Shown: positions 8,218-17,343, counted from the first letter of the stretch. The stretch is DNA of 21,616 bases from RGIG1828 sp045536915 (GCA_045536915.1 JAZSOL010000140.1:1-21616), one strand, 5' to 3'. Notes: generated by a model not told the origin, from the letters alone. A program made the numbers and translations.

Positions 8218-9169
8218 GATATAACCTCAGTTTTTTCAATACGCCTAAAAACAATCTTCTTACAAGCTTTGCATAAACCATAACCTTCATTTTTAACGAA
8301 ATAGAGTTCATTATTTTTTTCATTTCTGCTCTGTCATAAATTGTTGAACCTAAAATTTTTAAAAGCTTAACGTATGAAATTCTGTTGCAAATAATTTGAT
8401 CTAAATCATATTTATAATCCAAATATTCTTCAATATTATGAACAATTCTAATCATCATATGAGTATATTCAATCGCCTTTTTCTTCTGATTGAAGCTAAA
8501 GCTAGATGTATCCACAGGAGCCGGTGCACGATGTGCCGCCATAACATCCTTAAGAACATAAATTGCACCGGCATCATATAGAAGGGTAAAGGTTATTGTA
8601 TCACCCATAGTTGGCTCTGCCGTTCTGAGCTTTATGTACTTTTCGTCATATAATGGAAAAAAATTTCTTCTGAAAATAGAGCATGTGTGTACAGTATAAC
8701 CCTCACGAAGCCAGTTTTTCATTGTTTTGACCTTGTCTTTTCTTAGTCTCAGCGAAGATGGTGTTATAACCTTTCCATCTGAAGTAATGCTCATTATATC
8801 GTGGCAACAAGCACTATATTCATGGGATTTTTCCAAAATATCATATTGTTTTTGCAATTTACAATCGTCAATCCAATAATCATCACCTTCAAGAGAGGCT
8901 ATGTATTTCCCCTGTGCTTTACGCTGAACACTTTGAGAGTTTTTACTTACTCCAACATTTTCATCATGAAGCACCAACACTAATTTGTCACCGTATTTTT
9001 TTTTATATTCAAGAAGTATTTCACGCGTATTATCCGGCGAAGCATCTTCTCCGACAATTACCTCAAAGTCAAAATTCGTTTTTTGCGCAAAAACGCTGTC
9101 AAGAGCCTGTCTAATATATTTTTCGTGTCTGTAGGTTATAATACAAACACTCACTTCTACATTACTCAT
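8210..9169 (-). CDS. Family 2 glycosyltransferase
   Basis: A 319-residue GT-A fold glycosyltransferase that adds a sugar from a nucleotide donor to the lipid-linked repeat unit at the inner face of the membrane. VSVCIITYRHEKYIRQAL (6-23) is the first strand and nucleotide-binding loop. GEDASPDNT (40-48) carries the first acidic pair, and EGDDYW (94-99) is the metal-binding DxD equivalent. A cysteine/histidine-rich patch (ACCHD, near 120-124) follows. It lies 32 bases after the TupA-like gene and overlaps the flippase by 8 bases. The C-terminal 100 residues are basic and may associate with the membrane. Donor and linkage cannot be inferred from sequence. Confidence 0.92.
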   Translation of the reverse strand: MSNVEVSVCIITYRHEKYIRQALDSVFAQKTNFDFEVIVGEDASPDNTREILLEYKKKYGDKLVLVLHDENVGVSKNSQSVQRKAQGKYIASLEGDDYWIDDCKLQKQYDILEKSHEYSACCHDIMSITSDGKVITPSSLRLRKDKVKTMKNWLREGYTVHTCSIFRRNFFPLYDEKYIKLRTAEPTMGDTITFTLLYDAGAIYVLKDVMAAHRAPAPVDTSSFSFNQKKKAIEYTHMMIRIVHNIEEYLDYKYDLDQIICNRISYVKLLKILGSTIYDRAEMKKIMNSISLKMKVMVYAKLVRRLFLGVLKKLRLYHG

Positions 9170-9201
9170 TGTGTTCTCCTCTAAAAAAAGTCGCTACTTA
9201 C

Positions 9202-10107
9202 CTACAAATTTATTTTTTTCCCAAATTCGTAATCCCATTCTTCGGGTTCAAACGGAACAAATCCACTCCAGTGAAAAAAAGTAATTTCTCCAAAATACAC
9301 CCTGCCATTTATGTCATAAAAATCAATTCTTGCATGCTTTAGTCCCTTTGAAAGCTTTCTGGCACATTCTACCATAGTGTCAAATCCTATCGGCCGCTTC
9401 AATTCACGATTAGCATTTTCATGACCGTTCGTAAACGGAAGATGTTCAAAGTCCATATTATAAAAATCAAACTTGGTATCAGTATGGCGGTCTGTTGCAA
9501 TAAAAAGGTACTCAGGCTCTCCATCAAAGCAAAAGAATTTATAATCCTTGAGTTCTGTTCCGGATTCATCAACCATAAATTTTTCGGCAATTATTTTTCT
9601 GTCAACATTTTTATATGGCCATTCTCTATTACGCAAAAAATAATTTTCTCTCAATCCTTTTTTTAATTCACCTTTGACTTTAGCAATATCAAGTTCTGAT
9701 TTATCCTTGCATATATACATACCTACTCCACTATTATGATTACACTTCAACACAAATTGTTCCGGTAGCTTTTCAAAGTCTATATCATCAGGATTGTCCC
9801 AAACTCCCAAAAGAGGAATAAGATACTCCTCTCCCAAAACATCAGATATATATTCTCTGACCTTATATTTATCAACCATCATAGTATGTTCAGGATTACG
9901 ATCATACAATTTAAGCCATTGTAATTTCTCGTTAAATGTCTGAGGATTTTTCAAATTTAATTTTTTATTCAAAGTAAGCCTGAATTTCACTTTCAGAAAA
10001 AGCTTGTCAGGAATACACTTCGAAACACATTTTAATGATAATATATATTGTATAATCAGTGATGGTCTTTTAACAGCTTTTTTAATTTTTGTTATTATTT
10101 TAACCAT
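9202..10107 (-). CDS. TupA-like ATP-grasp protein
   Basis: A 301-residue member of the TupA-like ATP-grasp family, named after a protein of teichuronopeptide synthesis in alkaliphilic Bacillus, where glutamate-containing peptide is attached to a uronic acid polymer. Typical stretches are FNEKLQWLKLYDRNP (58-72), DKYKVREYI (79-87), FVLKCNHNSG (118-127, K121 the likely ATP lysine), AEKFM (174-178, E175 hinge) and LKDYKFFCFDGEP (186-198). The C-terminal metal acids are D261 in ARIDFYD and E274 in GEITF. A TTG five codons upstream is in frame, but the GAGGGG ribosome site lies within that stretch, so the ATG at 10105-10107 is chosen. It sits between the polymerase and a GT2 gene. The family role suggests amide-linked amino acid decoration of the glycan; the substrate is unknown. 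Confidence 0.88.
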   Translation of the reverse strand: MVKIITKIKKAVKRPSLIIQYILSLKCVSKCIPDKLFLKVKFRLTLNKKLNLKNPQTFNEKLQWLKLYDRNPEHTMMVDKYKVREYISDVLGEEYLIPLLGVWDNPDDIDFEKLPEQFVLKCNHNSGVGMYICKDKSELDIAKVKGELKKGLRENYFLRNREWPYKNVDRKIIAEKFMVDESGTELKDYKFFCFDGEPEYLFIATDRHTDTKFDFYNMDFEHLPFTNGHENANRELKRPIGFDTMVECARKLSKGLKHARIDFYDINGRVYFGEITFFHWSGFVPFEPEEWDYEFGKKINL

Positions 10108-10143
10108 AAGTATTCCCCTCAACAGTATAATTATATCTTTCCG

Positions 10144-11418
10144 TCAGCTTTGATTTTCAAGCTGTTTCCTTTTTAGCTCTACCTGTGATATCCACAGTAT
10201 AAAAAACATATACGTAGTCAAATCACTATAATAAGAAACCATCGCAAAATTCATAATAAGAAGCAATATTATAAATACTAATGAAATAATAAGACTTGGG
10301 TCTTTATCTATCTTCATCAAATGAATATGATCTTTGATTAACTTAAATATAACTGAATAATACAGCAAAAAACCAACAATTCCGCCATTCACTAAATGCT
10401 CTATATAATCATTATGTGCATATGTTTCAAAATTCAGTTTTACTTTGTACAATATTCGTGTATTGCCCATCCCTATTCCAAAGAAAGGCTTATATAAAAA
10501 CTGCTTCCATCCATTTTCAATCATTTTCCACCTTGTCAGCGTTGATGTATCTACTTTTGCATTTATATCATCACCAAAGAAATTGAGGAATTCACTCATT
10601 CGCTTGGAAGTTGTATACATTATATCAAGTGACATGACAAAACTTAATATAACAAGTACAAATAAAACACCAAATATATATTTCAGATATTTCTGAATAT
10701 TTTTTTCATCTTTCATCTTAAAATAGACAACAAGAAATATACCAATAGCAAGAATTAAAATCGCCTTTCTGCTTGCGCTTGCCATCAAAACCATAATCGG
10801 TACTATCATAAGTGCGTAACAATATATTTTTTTATAGCAAAAGGCATAAAAAAACATTACAATAGCTGAGTAACCACTTGTTAATCCAATTGTATTCGCA
10901 TTCAATAGTTTAGAGCCAACTCTTGTTATCCCACGTCCCAATTCAGCAGACTTGGTTGCATTTTGATAAAAAGCAGCGAATCCACCTTCATTAGTAACAA
11001 TAACAATCGCCATAACAATTCCCATAATTGCAATGGTAAAATGAATCAGCCTTATATCACCAAGTCTTACGAAATAGTTTGTCATTACGACTGTCAATAA
11101 TACGAATACCAAAAGTGGAAATATATATATTCTTGCATTATTAAAATCAGTTGCCCACGTAAGACTTGCAAGATAATAGAGTGCAACAAATATCAGTCCC
11201 CTGCATCCGGGATATATCGAAAGCGTAGTATTCCCGGTTCCCATAAACAGGCTTACAAATGCACATGCAAATAAAATACTGCAACCGATATAATGAACCT
11301 CAAGAGCCGCAGCACCATTATAGCAATTCCACAAAATAACAAATGTCATAAACAGCAAGCCCACAAAGGTTATTTTCATTTTATTGTTATTTGTTGTCAT
11401 ATTATTTACTAAATTCAT
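10144..11418 (-). CDS. O-antigen ligase/polymerase-type membrane protein (Wzy-like)
   Basis: A 424-residue membrane protein with about 10-12 hydrophobic helices, matching the Wzy_C (O-antigen ligase and polymerase) group. The family signature is a large external loop with PFFGIGMGN (311-319) followed by AHNDYIEHLVNGG (334-346), where H335 and E340 are the conserved residues. ASRKA (215-219) matches the conserved short motif between helices. In a Gram-positive operon with a flippase, the expected role is polymerising repeat units on the outer face of the membrane. The ATG at 11416-11418 is preceded by AAGGAAAAGGTG. The gaps to its neighbours are 35-36 bases. Ligase activity cannot be excluded by sequence alone. 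Confidence 0.88.
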   Translation of the reverse strand: MNLVNNMTTNNNKMKITFVGLLFMTFVILWNCYNGAAALEVHYIGCSILFACAFVSLFMGTGNTTLSIYPGCRGLIFVALYYLASLTWATDFNNARIYIFPLLVFVLLTVVMTNYFVRLGDIRLIHFTIAIMGIVMAIVIVTNEGGFAAFYQNATKSAELGRGITRVGSKLLNANTIGLTSGYSAIVMFFYAFCYKKIYCYALMIVPIMVLMASASRKAILILAIGIFLVVYFKMKDEKNIQKYLKYIFGVLFVLVILSFVMSLDIMYTTSKRMSEFLNFFGDDINAKVDTSTLTRWKMIENGWKQFLYKPFFGIGMGNTRILYKVKLNFETYAHNDYIEHLVNGGIVGFLLYYSVIFKLIKDHIHLMKIDKDPSLIISLVFIILLLIMNFAMVSYYSDLTTYMFFILWISQVELKRKQLENQS

Positions 11419-11453
11419 AATACACCTTTTCCTTAAAAATCAATAATATGATT

Positions 11454-12560
11454 TCATTCGTTTTCAAAAACCGCACCAACAAATTTCTGTGCTGAGCTTT
11501 TTATGTCATAACCTTTCTGAGCATAAATATCCGAATAATCTTTTCTTTCATATCCATTGCTATATTCCATAAGCTTTTCAGCCCAGATGCGTGCATTTTC
11601 TTTCAGATTAAGATAATCAACAAGACCTGTTATGTTGGCTTCTTTTGTTACAGTGTCGGATGTAATGCAATGTAGCCCGGTTGCCTGAGCTTCAATCAAA
11701 ACATTAGGCATACCCTCAAAAAAGGATGGAAAAAGCAACGCATCCATAGCCATCATAATCTCAGGCACATCCTTGCGCACGCCAAGAAATCTGATGTTTT
11801 TTGATATTCCAAGCATTTTCGCCTGATTTTCAACCTGAGTTTTCAATTCACCTTCGCCAATAAGCAGCAAAACTGCTTCGGGAATTCTTTTTACAACTTC
11901 AGAAAATATCTCAATCAGAAATTTATGATTCTTCTGATTCATAAATCTACCAACATGACCCACAACAAACTCGTCTTTCAGATTAAGTTCTTCTCGTTTT
12001 GCTTTTCGTATATTCTGATTAAAAATATACTTTTCGGTTGGAATTGCATTATTAAGATACAAAACCTCGCCTTTTTCAACGCTTTTTTTGCCAAAAACAA
12101 ACTCAGCCGCCTCTGTGCTTGGCGCAATCTTAACATTTGGAACTATTTTAGGCAAAAATAAAAACAATTTGTGAATCAATGAGCTCAGCTTTCCTCCGCA
12201 TGTGTCGGAATTGCTCGAACGTAGCACCAGGCGTTTGGCACCGCCAAGCTTTGCGGCAATCAAATCCATAGTACTGAGAGAATTCATACCCACTCTCATA
12301 ACATAATCATAGTTATTTTTCTTTACAACATTTCTGATATCCCAAAAAGATTTTACAGGATTTGCAGACTTCGGAGTAACATGAAAAATTTTACCGCCAT
12401 ATGATATGATTTCATCATCATAAAACCCTTTTTCTTTTTTTACAACGCAAAAATCCATCTGATATTTTTCTCTGTCAAGTGAGCGATATAGCTTCATAAG
12501 AAAAGTCTCAGCCCCGCCGGTATCCATACTACCAACCGAGCACAGTATTCTTTTTATCAT
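11454..12560 (-). CDS. Family 4 glycosyltransferase (EpsF-like)
   Basis: A 368-residue GT-B fold, retaining glycosyltransferase. The N-terminal acceptor domain has the glycine loop SMDTGGAETF (11-20). The C-terminal donor domain starts at about 198 with VVGHVGRFMNQKNH (199-212) and contains the E-x7-E nucleotide-sugar motif, E282 and E290, in FEGMPNVLIEA. This layout is like the EpsF type that extends exopolysaccharide repeats on the lipid carrier. It begins five bases after the preceding GT4 gene, with AAGGATAAG as the ribosome site. Donor sugar unknown. Confidence 0.93.
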   Translation of the reverse strand: MIKRILCSVGSMDTGGAETFLMKLYRSLDREKYQMDFCVVKKEKGFYDDEIISYGGKIFHVTPKSANPVKSFWDIRNVVKKNNYDYVMRVGMNSLSTMDLIAAKLGGAKRLVLRSSNSDTCGGKLSSLIHKLFLFLPKIVPNVKIAPSTEAAEFVFGKKSVEKGEVLYLNNAIPTEKYIFNQNIRKAKREELNLKDEFVVGHVGRFMNQKNHKFLIEIFSEVVKRIPEAVLLLIGEGELKTQVENQAKMLGISKNIRFLGVRKDVPEIMMAMDALLFPSFFEGMPNVLIEAQATGLHCITSDTVTKEANITGLVDYLNLKENARIWAEKLMEYSNGYERKDYSDIYAQKGYDIKSSAQKFVGAVFENE

Positions 12561-12565
12561 ATAAC

Positions 12566-13615
12566 TTATCCTTTCAGATTCATTTCATTGAGTAGCTGTT
12601 CCGTAATCTTTTCCGGTGAATATTTTTCTGCAGACTTAGCAGCGCCTGCAACTAATTTTCCATATAATTCTTCACTATTCATTATTCTTTCAATTGATGC
12701 CTGAAGTGAAATTGCATTTCTTTCGTCGCACAAAAGTCCGTTTTCTTCATGAACAACAATATCGTTATTGTTATCCCAATCATAGGCAATAACAGGTGTT
12801 GCCGAAGCAAAAGCATCCAGCATTGTTCCGGGGAACCCTTCCTGAGCAGTATAGAGCGTCGGAAACAAAAGTGCATTATAGCCTTTTAAAAATTCTGCAG
12901 ACTTGTCCGCTTCAACACAACCGCCATAGCTTATGTATTCGGGGAACTCTCGTTTCAATGCATCAAATCTTTCAATATATGTATCATCAACCAGACCATA
13001 TATATCAAGTTTGCAGGTGTTTTCTCCATATTTTCTGTTAATATGATTTATTGCCTCGACGGCATCTTCAATTCCCTTTTCAAAAAGAATTCTTGAAAAT
13101 GTGCATACAGTCATCGGTTTTTTGAGCGGGATTTTTTCTTCTGCAGTAATTTTTTTCAAATTTTTAAAATTAGGCAACACAACTGTATTTTTAAAACCCA
13201 TAGCTTTAAGCTTCTTATTCAAAAGCTCTGATTCAACAAATATTTTTTCATATTTTTCAAGCATTTTCCATATCATCTTGTGTTTGGGAAGATACTCTGC
13301 CAGCCACCCGCCTATTACTATGTAATATAATTTTCTTTTAAATATTTTGTTAAAAAAACTTAAAACCGGTGTAAAAACAAGAAGTGCATTATGAGCCGGA
13401 AGCATAATTATGTTTTCGCATTTCACAAGAATGTTTAATAATTCAAAAAAAATACGTAAAATTCTGAATTTACCGCCCGAACTATCCAGACTACAAATAT
13501 TTTCAGAACCTATATGATTTTTCAATCCTGCGGTAATCGAATGCGTTTTCACAGTTTGTCCGTCAAAAACGTTTTTCCCACCGCCAAAATTACCACAAAC
13601 TCCTATCTTATACAT
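12566..13615 (-). CDS. Family 4 glycosyltransferase with Asp in the E-x7-E motif
   Basis: A 349-residue GT-B glycosyltransferase. The N-terminal segment GNFGGGKNVFDGQTVKT (8-24) is a glycine-rich acceptor-side loop. TVCTFSRILFEKGIEDA (169-185) marks the start of the donor domain. The usual E-x7-E pair is E259 in EGFPGTMLDAFA with D267 in place of the second Glu, a conservative change that may or may not matter. An 'IVIGGWLAEYLP' segment (99-110) could touch the membrane. The ATG at 13613-13615 has GAGGAAG about seven bases upstream. A 73-base gap separates it from the upstream GT2, the largest gap in this operon. Donor sugar unknown. Confidence 0.9.
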   Translation of the reverse strand: MYKIGVCGNFGGGKNVFDGQTVKTHSITAGLKNHIGSENICSLDSSGGKFRILRIFFELLNILVKCENIIMLPAHNALLVFTPVLSFFNKIFKRKLYYIVIGGWLAEYLPKHKMIWKMLEKYEKIFVESELLNKKLKAMGFKNTVVLPNFKNLKKITAEEKIPLKKPMTVCTFSRILFEKGIEDAVEAINHINRKYGENTCKLDIYGLVDDTYIERFDALKREFPEYISYGGCVEADKSAEFLKGYNALLFPTLYTAQEGFPGTMLDAFASATPVIAYDWDNNNDIVVHEENGLLCDERNAISLQASIERIMNSEELYGKLVAGAAKSAEKYSPEKITEQLLNEMNLKG

Positions 13616-13688
13616 ACACTACTTCCTCTTTATATATTTTAGTGTCTTTTCATTGCACCCAATACATGGATGATTCCGCATTAAAAAC

Positions 13689-14456
13689 TTATAACAAATA
13701 TTTTTTTAGTGCATTAAACCCAAAGCACATAATGTGAAAAACTGCAGATACCTTGTTGATTTTTTCATCATTGGTCTGTATTTCCCAAACCTGTTTGATA
13801 CTCTTAAATTTATTTGACGACAGTGAGCCGTTTGAAACACGGTATTTAACCAACGCTTCATTTATTCCACAGGCAACAGTCCCGCTTCTGAGAAGCATCA
13901 GCCATGTTGCATAATCCTGCCCGCCGCGTCTGAGCGGCATCCGAAAGTCACCGGCAATACTTCTGTCTATCACAACAGACGATGTTGCTATAATTGTATT
14001 GTGAAGAAGATATTTGTAGTCGCAACATTCTTTGATACTACGTTTGGATTTGATTATCTTACTGTTTCCATCTATCATTTCTATTGCAGTATACGAAAAT
14101 GATGTGTTATTTTTCTTCATATGATTGATCTGCCGCTCTATTTTATCAGGCATCCATATATCATCACTGTCGAGAAAAGCAACATACCTTCCTTTGGACA
14201 GTTCCAAAGCCTTGTTTCTGGCAGCACCGGCACCCATATTTTCCGGTTGACAGAAATATACAATTGATGAATGTTTTTTTTGAGCTTCTTTAATCATCTG
14301 AGCCGATTTATCGGTTGAACAGTCATCAACCAAAACAATCTCAATGTTTTCGTAGCTCTGATTATATATCGATTCCAATGTTTCATAAAGATATTTTTCC
14401 GAATTATAAATAGGCATAATCACAGAAACTAAATCATCTATATATTTCATTTTCAT
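13689..14456 (-). CDS. Family 2 glycosyltransferase
   Basis: A 255-residue GT-A glycosyltransferase. The fold opens with VSVIMPIYNSEKYL (10-23). VDDCSTD (43-49) holds the first acidic pair, NMGAGAARN (73-81) the conserved loop, and LDSDD (95-99) the metal-binding motif. GGQDYATW near 175 occupies the position of the usual ED catalytic base motif. An upstream in-frame extension of 15 residues would run into the aminotransferase gene. I set the start at the ATG 14454-14456 because GAGGAA lies six to seven bases before it; another ATG two codons later is possible. It is the first glycosyltransferase after the priming enzyme and the aminotransferase. Donor unknown. Confidence 0.92.
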   Translation of the reverse strand: MKMKYIDDLVSVIMPIYNSEKYLYETLESIYNQSYENIEIVLVDDCSTDKSAQMIKEAQKKHSSIVYFCQPENMGAGAARNKALELSKGRYVAFLDSDDIWMPDKIERQINHMKKNNTSFSYTAIEMIDGNSKIIKSKRSIKECCDYKYLLHNTIIATSSVVIDRSIAGDFRMPLRRGGQDYATWLMLLRSGTVACGINEALVKYRVSNGSLSSNKFKSIKQVWEIQTNDEKINKVSAVFHIMCFGFNALKKYLL

Positions 14457-14479
14457 CACACGTTCCTCACTGAATTTAA

Positions 14480-15406
14480 TTAATAAACGGGTGTCAGCCA
14501 CTCTTTAAATTTCGCATTTTTCCCGGTTGCAGCATCTATGTATTCCCTATGAATTCGAGATGTTATCTCGCCTGCTTCACCATTTCCAACAGTATATCTG
14601 TCGATAGACAACACTGGTGTTATTTCCATTGCAGAACCGCATAAAAAAGCCTCATCACAGGTATAAAGTTCTGTCCGGTCAATAGCTCTTTCAATCACTT
14701 TAATTCCAAGATTTTCTGCAAGCTTTATGACAGTGTCTCTGGTAATACTCTCAAGAACACTTTCAGTAAGCAGAGGAGTTACCAAAAATTCGTTTGAAAC
14801 CATGAAAAAGCATGAGCCCGGTCCCTCACTGACCTTGGTTGATTCATTCAGAAAAATGCATGTATCATATCCATTTCGAAGAGCCTCTCTCTGCCCTGCA
14901 CGACTATTGATATAGTTTGCACCGCATTTAATTCTCGGCGAAAGAACATTGTCTGATATTCTTCCCCACGACGATACGCAACAGTTCAAACCCTTTTTAT
15001 TGTATTCAGAACTCGTTCTTCTCTTAGGAATAGGGGCAACAAACATCTCCACAGTTTCCTCAGATGCCCACGAGCCAAAGCCATCAACAAACAAAGTCTG
15101 ACGCACAGAAAGATTTTCATCATATTCATTAGCTTTAACAGTATCTATAAAGGCCTTTTTTAAATCGTTTTCCGAATAAGGACAATTAATCTGAATCAAT
15201 TTTGCAGAACGAAGCAATCGTTTATAATGATCGTCCAACCTGAAAGCATACAGTTGCTTCTCTTCTTCATTCCAATAACACGGAATCCCCTCAAAAACAT
15301 TCAACCCAAACTGTGCAGTAGGTGCAAGAATATTCACTTTTGCATCATTAACATTCAGAATTTCTCCCTTAAACCATATGAAACGGTTTGCTACATCAGT
15401 TTTCAT
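14480..15406 (-). CDS. Class IV aminotransferase (branched-chain aminotransferase-like)
   Basis: A 308-residue fold-IV PLP enzyme that interconverts a 2-oxo acid and an amino acid, usually with glutamate as amino donor. The lysine expected to bind PLP is K160 in SPRIKCGANY. The PLP-side glutamate is E194 in VSEGPGSCFF, and GLNVFEGIPCYW (34-45) is the family N-terminal motif. It is full length for IlvE-like proteins. The setting differs from housekeeping valine/leucine synthesis: it lies between the lipid-carrier priming enzyme and a glycosyltransferase, three genes downstream of an aldolase that could supply a 2-oxo acid. I infer a dedicated role in making an amino acid for the polymer, but a recruited housekeeping IlvE is possible. 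The ATG at 15404-15406 has GAGGTG upstream. Confidence 0.9.
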   Translation of the reverse strand: MKTDVANRFIWFKGEILNVNDAKVNILAPTAQFGLNVFEGIPCYWNEEEKQLYAFRLDDHYKRLLRSAKLIQINCPYSENDLKKAFIDTVKANEYDENLSVRQTLFVDGFGSWASEETVEMFVAPIPKRRTSSEYNKKGLNCCVSSWGRISDNVLSPRIKCGANYINSRAGQREALRNGYDTCIFLNESTKVSEGPGSCFFMVSNEFLVTPLLTESVLESITRDTVIKLAENLGIKVIERAIDRTELYTCDEAFLCGSAMEITPVLSIDRYTVGNGEAGEITSRIHREYIDAATGKNAKFKEWLTPVY

Positions 15407-15417
15407 AATAATTCACC

Positions 15418-16119
15418 TCAACCCACAGTTTCTTCATCCGGAAGATGAGCTATCCTTATTATTTCAAGCTCCGCTTCCCTTGCAGCCTCAACATCATCAA
15501 GACTTTCATCTATCTTTTCTTCATAAATATCTGCTGTTTTAAGGACCTTAAAAACAGTTTCAAACAAAATTTTAATATCCAACCAGACTCCTTGCTTTTT
15601 GAATTCGTCTATGTACATATTATCGTAGTACACTTTCTCATCCCAGGAATTTTCATTTCTCCCTTTGCACTGTGCAAGTCCGGTAATTCCACCACGAACT
15701 TCAAATCTTTTCTTATATCTTTTATTCAAAGTTTCAAAATCGCCAAGTTCATATGAAACACACGGACGCGGTCCAACAATTGATAAATCACCCTTTAAAA
15801 CATTAAAAAGCTGTGGCAATTCGTCTATGCTGGTTTTGCGCATAAAATTACCAATTCTTGTAACCCTCGGATCATCTTTATAATTAAACAAACCGGCATC
15901 CATTTTCTCAGCATTCGCTACCATTGTTCTGAACTTATACATTTTAAAAATGCGACCGTCTTTAGTACGTCTTTGTTGTACAAACAACACTCCGCCTCTG
16001 CTATCACAAGCTATCAGGACAGGCACAACAATCCATACAGGAATCAAAACTATTATAGCAAGAAAGCTCGCCGCCAAATCAAAAGTTCTCTTCAAAAATC
16101 TATTAAACCAATACCACAT
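15418..16119 (-). CDS. Priming phosphoglycosyl transferase (bacterial sugar transferase)
   Basis: A 233-residue monotopic phosphoglycosyl transferase that starts the repeat unit by transferring a sugar-1-phosphate from a UDP-sugar to undecaprenyl phosphate. The N-terminal basic patch FNRFLKRTFD is followed by the re-entrant membrane helix (about 13-37). FVQQRRTKDGRIFKMYKFRT (46-65) is the family signature, the catalytic Asp-Glu pair is D99/E100 in TSIDELPQL, and DLSIVGPRP (111-119) follows. The length matches the short PglC/EpsL-type forms, without the extra membrane domain of WbaP. An acidic tail of about 35 residues (EEKIDESLDDVEAAREAELE) is longer than the minimal core. It lies nine bases after the decarboxylase-like gene. 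Confidence 0.95.
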   Translation of the reverse strand: MWYWFNRFLKRTFDLAASFLAIIVLIPVWIVVPVLIACDSRGGVLFVQQRRTKDGRIFKMYKFRTMVANAEKMDAGLFNYKDDPRVTRIGNFMRKTSIDELPQLFNVLKGDLSIVGPRPCVSYELGDFETLNKRYKKRFEVRGGITGLAQCKGRNENSWDEKVYYDNMYIDEFKKQGVWLDIKILFETVFKVLKTADIYEEKIDESLDDVEAAREAELEIIRIAHLPDEETVG

Positions 16120-16128
16120 ATTTTCCTC

Positions 16129-17343
16129 TCAAAAAACAAATGTATGAAACAAATCATCAAAATTTTCACCGGATTTTATCAGCTTGCAACCTTCTCCCGA
16201 ACTGATATCTACCATCGGAAAATTTGGTAATATAAACGGCGGTTTTAGAACAATAGAATAAGAACCGACATTACCAAACACAACAAAATCACCCTTAGCA
16301 AGCATTCCGCTGTAATGACGATAAAGATAATCAGACTCAATACATGTAAATCCGCCGAAATCCAGATCATCATACATCTTCTGTTCTTCGCCGAGTGCAA
16401 CCACTTCTATCGGAGGATTTTTTGTGTTTAATGTCGGATTAATATTATAAATACTTCCAAGAAGAGTTGCAATTGCTTTACCGCGTACTGTTTTTATATT
16501 TATAACCTTCGTTGCAAAACTCATACAATCGCCCACCAAAGCACTTCCTGGTTCTATCAGCAACTGTGGTTTAAATTTCTTATCGCAAAAATATCTTTTA
16601 AATACGCCGGCAACCGTCTGTGCATATTGCTCATATGTCGGAATTTCAAAATCAAACTGTGCTTTAAGCGATTCTGCCATCTTACCAAACAACCCGCCAC
16701 CAAGATCTATGCGTTCAGGCACAACACCAAGGCTTTCTATCAATTCAAGCATTTTTACAGCTCTCGGTTGCCAGGTTTCCAATCTTCTTGTTGCAAAATG
16801 ACATTGCAACCCCTTCATTTTAAGATTATCACACTCATCAAACAATCTTAAGGCATCATAAAACTCCTCGGAATTCACATCAAATCCGAATCTGGATACC
16901 ACACCGTCATTTATATCAAAATTACACCTTACACCAACATTCAGTTGCTTATCAATATTGTTTCGTGCAATGCTACGGATAATATCTGTTTCATAAGCTG
17001 AATCTATATTTACGGTTCCACCCATCAAAAGAAATTTTTCCAATGCTTCTTCGTTCTTGTATGGTCCATTCCATATAATATTTTGCGGACTCACGCCTAT
17101 ACGGAGTGCAATTTCCAATTCCATATCAGAAACAACTTCCGCTAATCCTCCAAGCTCATCCACTATCTTACATAACTCAGGAGTATAGTTAGTCTTGTAT
17201 GAATAGGCTATATTAAAATTAGAATAATGTTTGGAAAATTCTGATTTCAATTCAATAAAATTTTCTCTGAACTGTTCCGAATCCAACAAATAAAAAGCAT
17301 CACCATATTGACCTGACAATAATTTGATTTTGTCACTTGTCAT
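16129..17343 (-). CDS. Fold-III PLP decarboxylase-like protein (LysA/ODC family)
   Basis: A 404-residue protein of the alanine-racemase-fold decarboxylase group (diaminopimelate, ornithine, arginine and carboxynorspermidine decarboxylases). K50 in AYSYKTN is the PLP lysine. SRFGF (150-154), H182 in QCHFA and the phosphate loop LGGGLFG (214-220) follow. CIESD (334-338) carries the partner-subunit cysteine of the active site. EPGSALVGD (264-272) replaces the EPGR common in LysA, so the substrate-side arginine is missing and a different substrate is likely. An eight-residue N-terminal extension is possible, but the AAGGGGG ribosome site lies inside it. The chosen ATG (17341-17343) overlaps the aldolase stop as ATGA, indicating coupled translation. 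It probably decarboxylates an amino acid or amino-acyl intermediate; racemase-like chemistry is less likely. Confidence 0.85.
   Translation of the reverse strand: MTSDKIKLLSGQYGDAFYLLDSEQFRENFIELKSEFSKHYSNFNIAYSYKTNYTPELCKIVDELGGLAEVVSDMELEIALRIGVSPQNIIWNGPYKNEEALEKFLLMGGTVNIDSAYETDIIRSIARNNIDKQLNVGVRCNFDINDGVVSRFGFDVNSEEFYDALRLFDECDNLKMKGLQCHFATRRLETWQPRAVKMLELIESLGVVPERIDLGGGLFGKMAESLKAQFDFEIPTYEQYAQTVAGVFKRYFCDKKFKPQLLIEPGSALVGDCMSFATKVINIKTVRGKAIATLLGSIYNINPTLNTKNPPIEVVALGEEQKMYDDLDFGGFTCIESDYLYRHYSGMLAKGDFVVFGNVGSYSIVLKPPFILPNFPMVDISSGEGCKLIKSGENFDDLFHTFVF

Noticed and set aside
16129..17343. Housekeeping lysA (diaminopimelate decarboxylase)
   Set aside because: The EPGR arginine is replaced and the gene is coupled to an aldolase in a glycan operon, so I did not assign the symbol.
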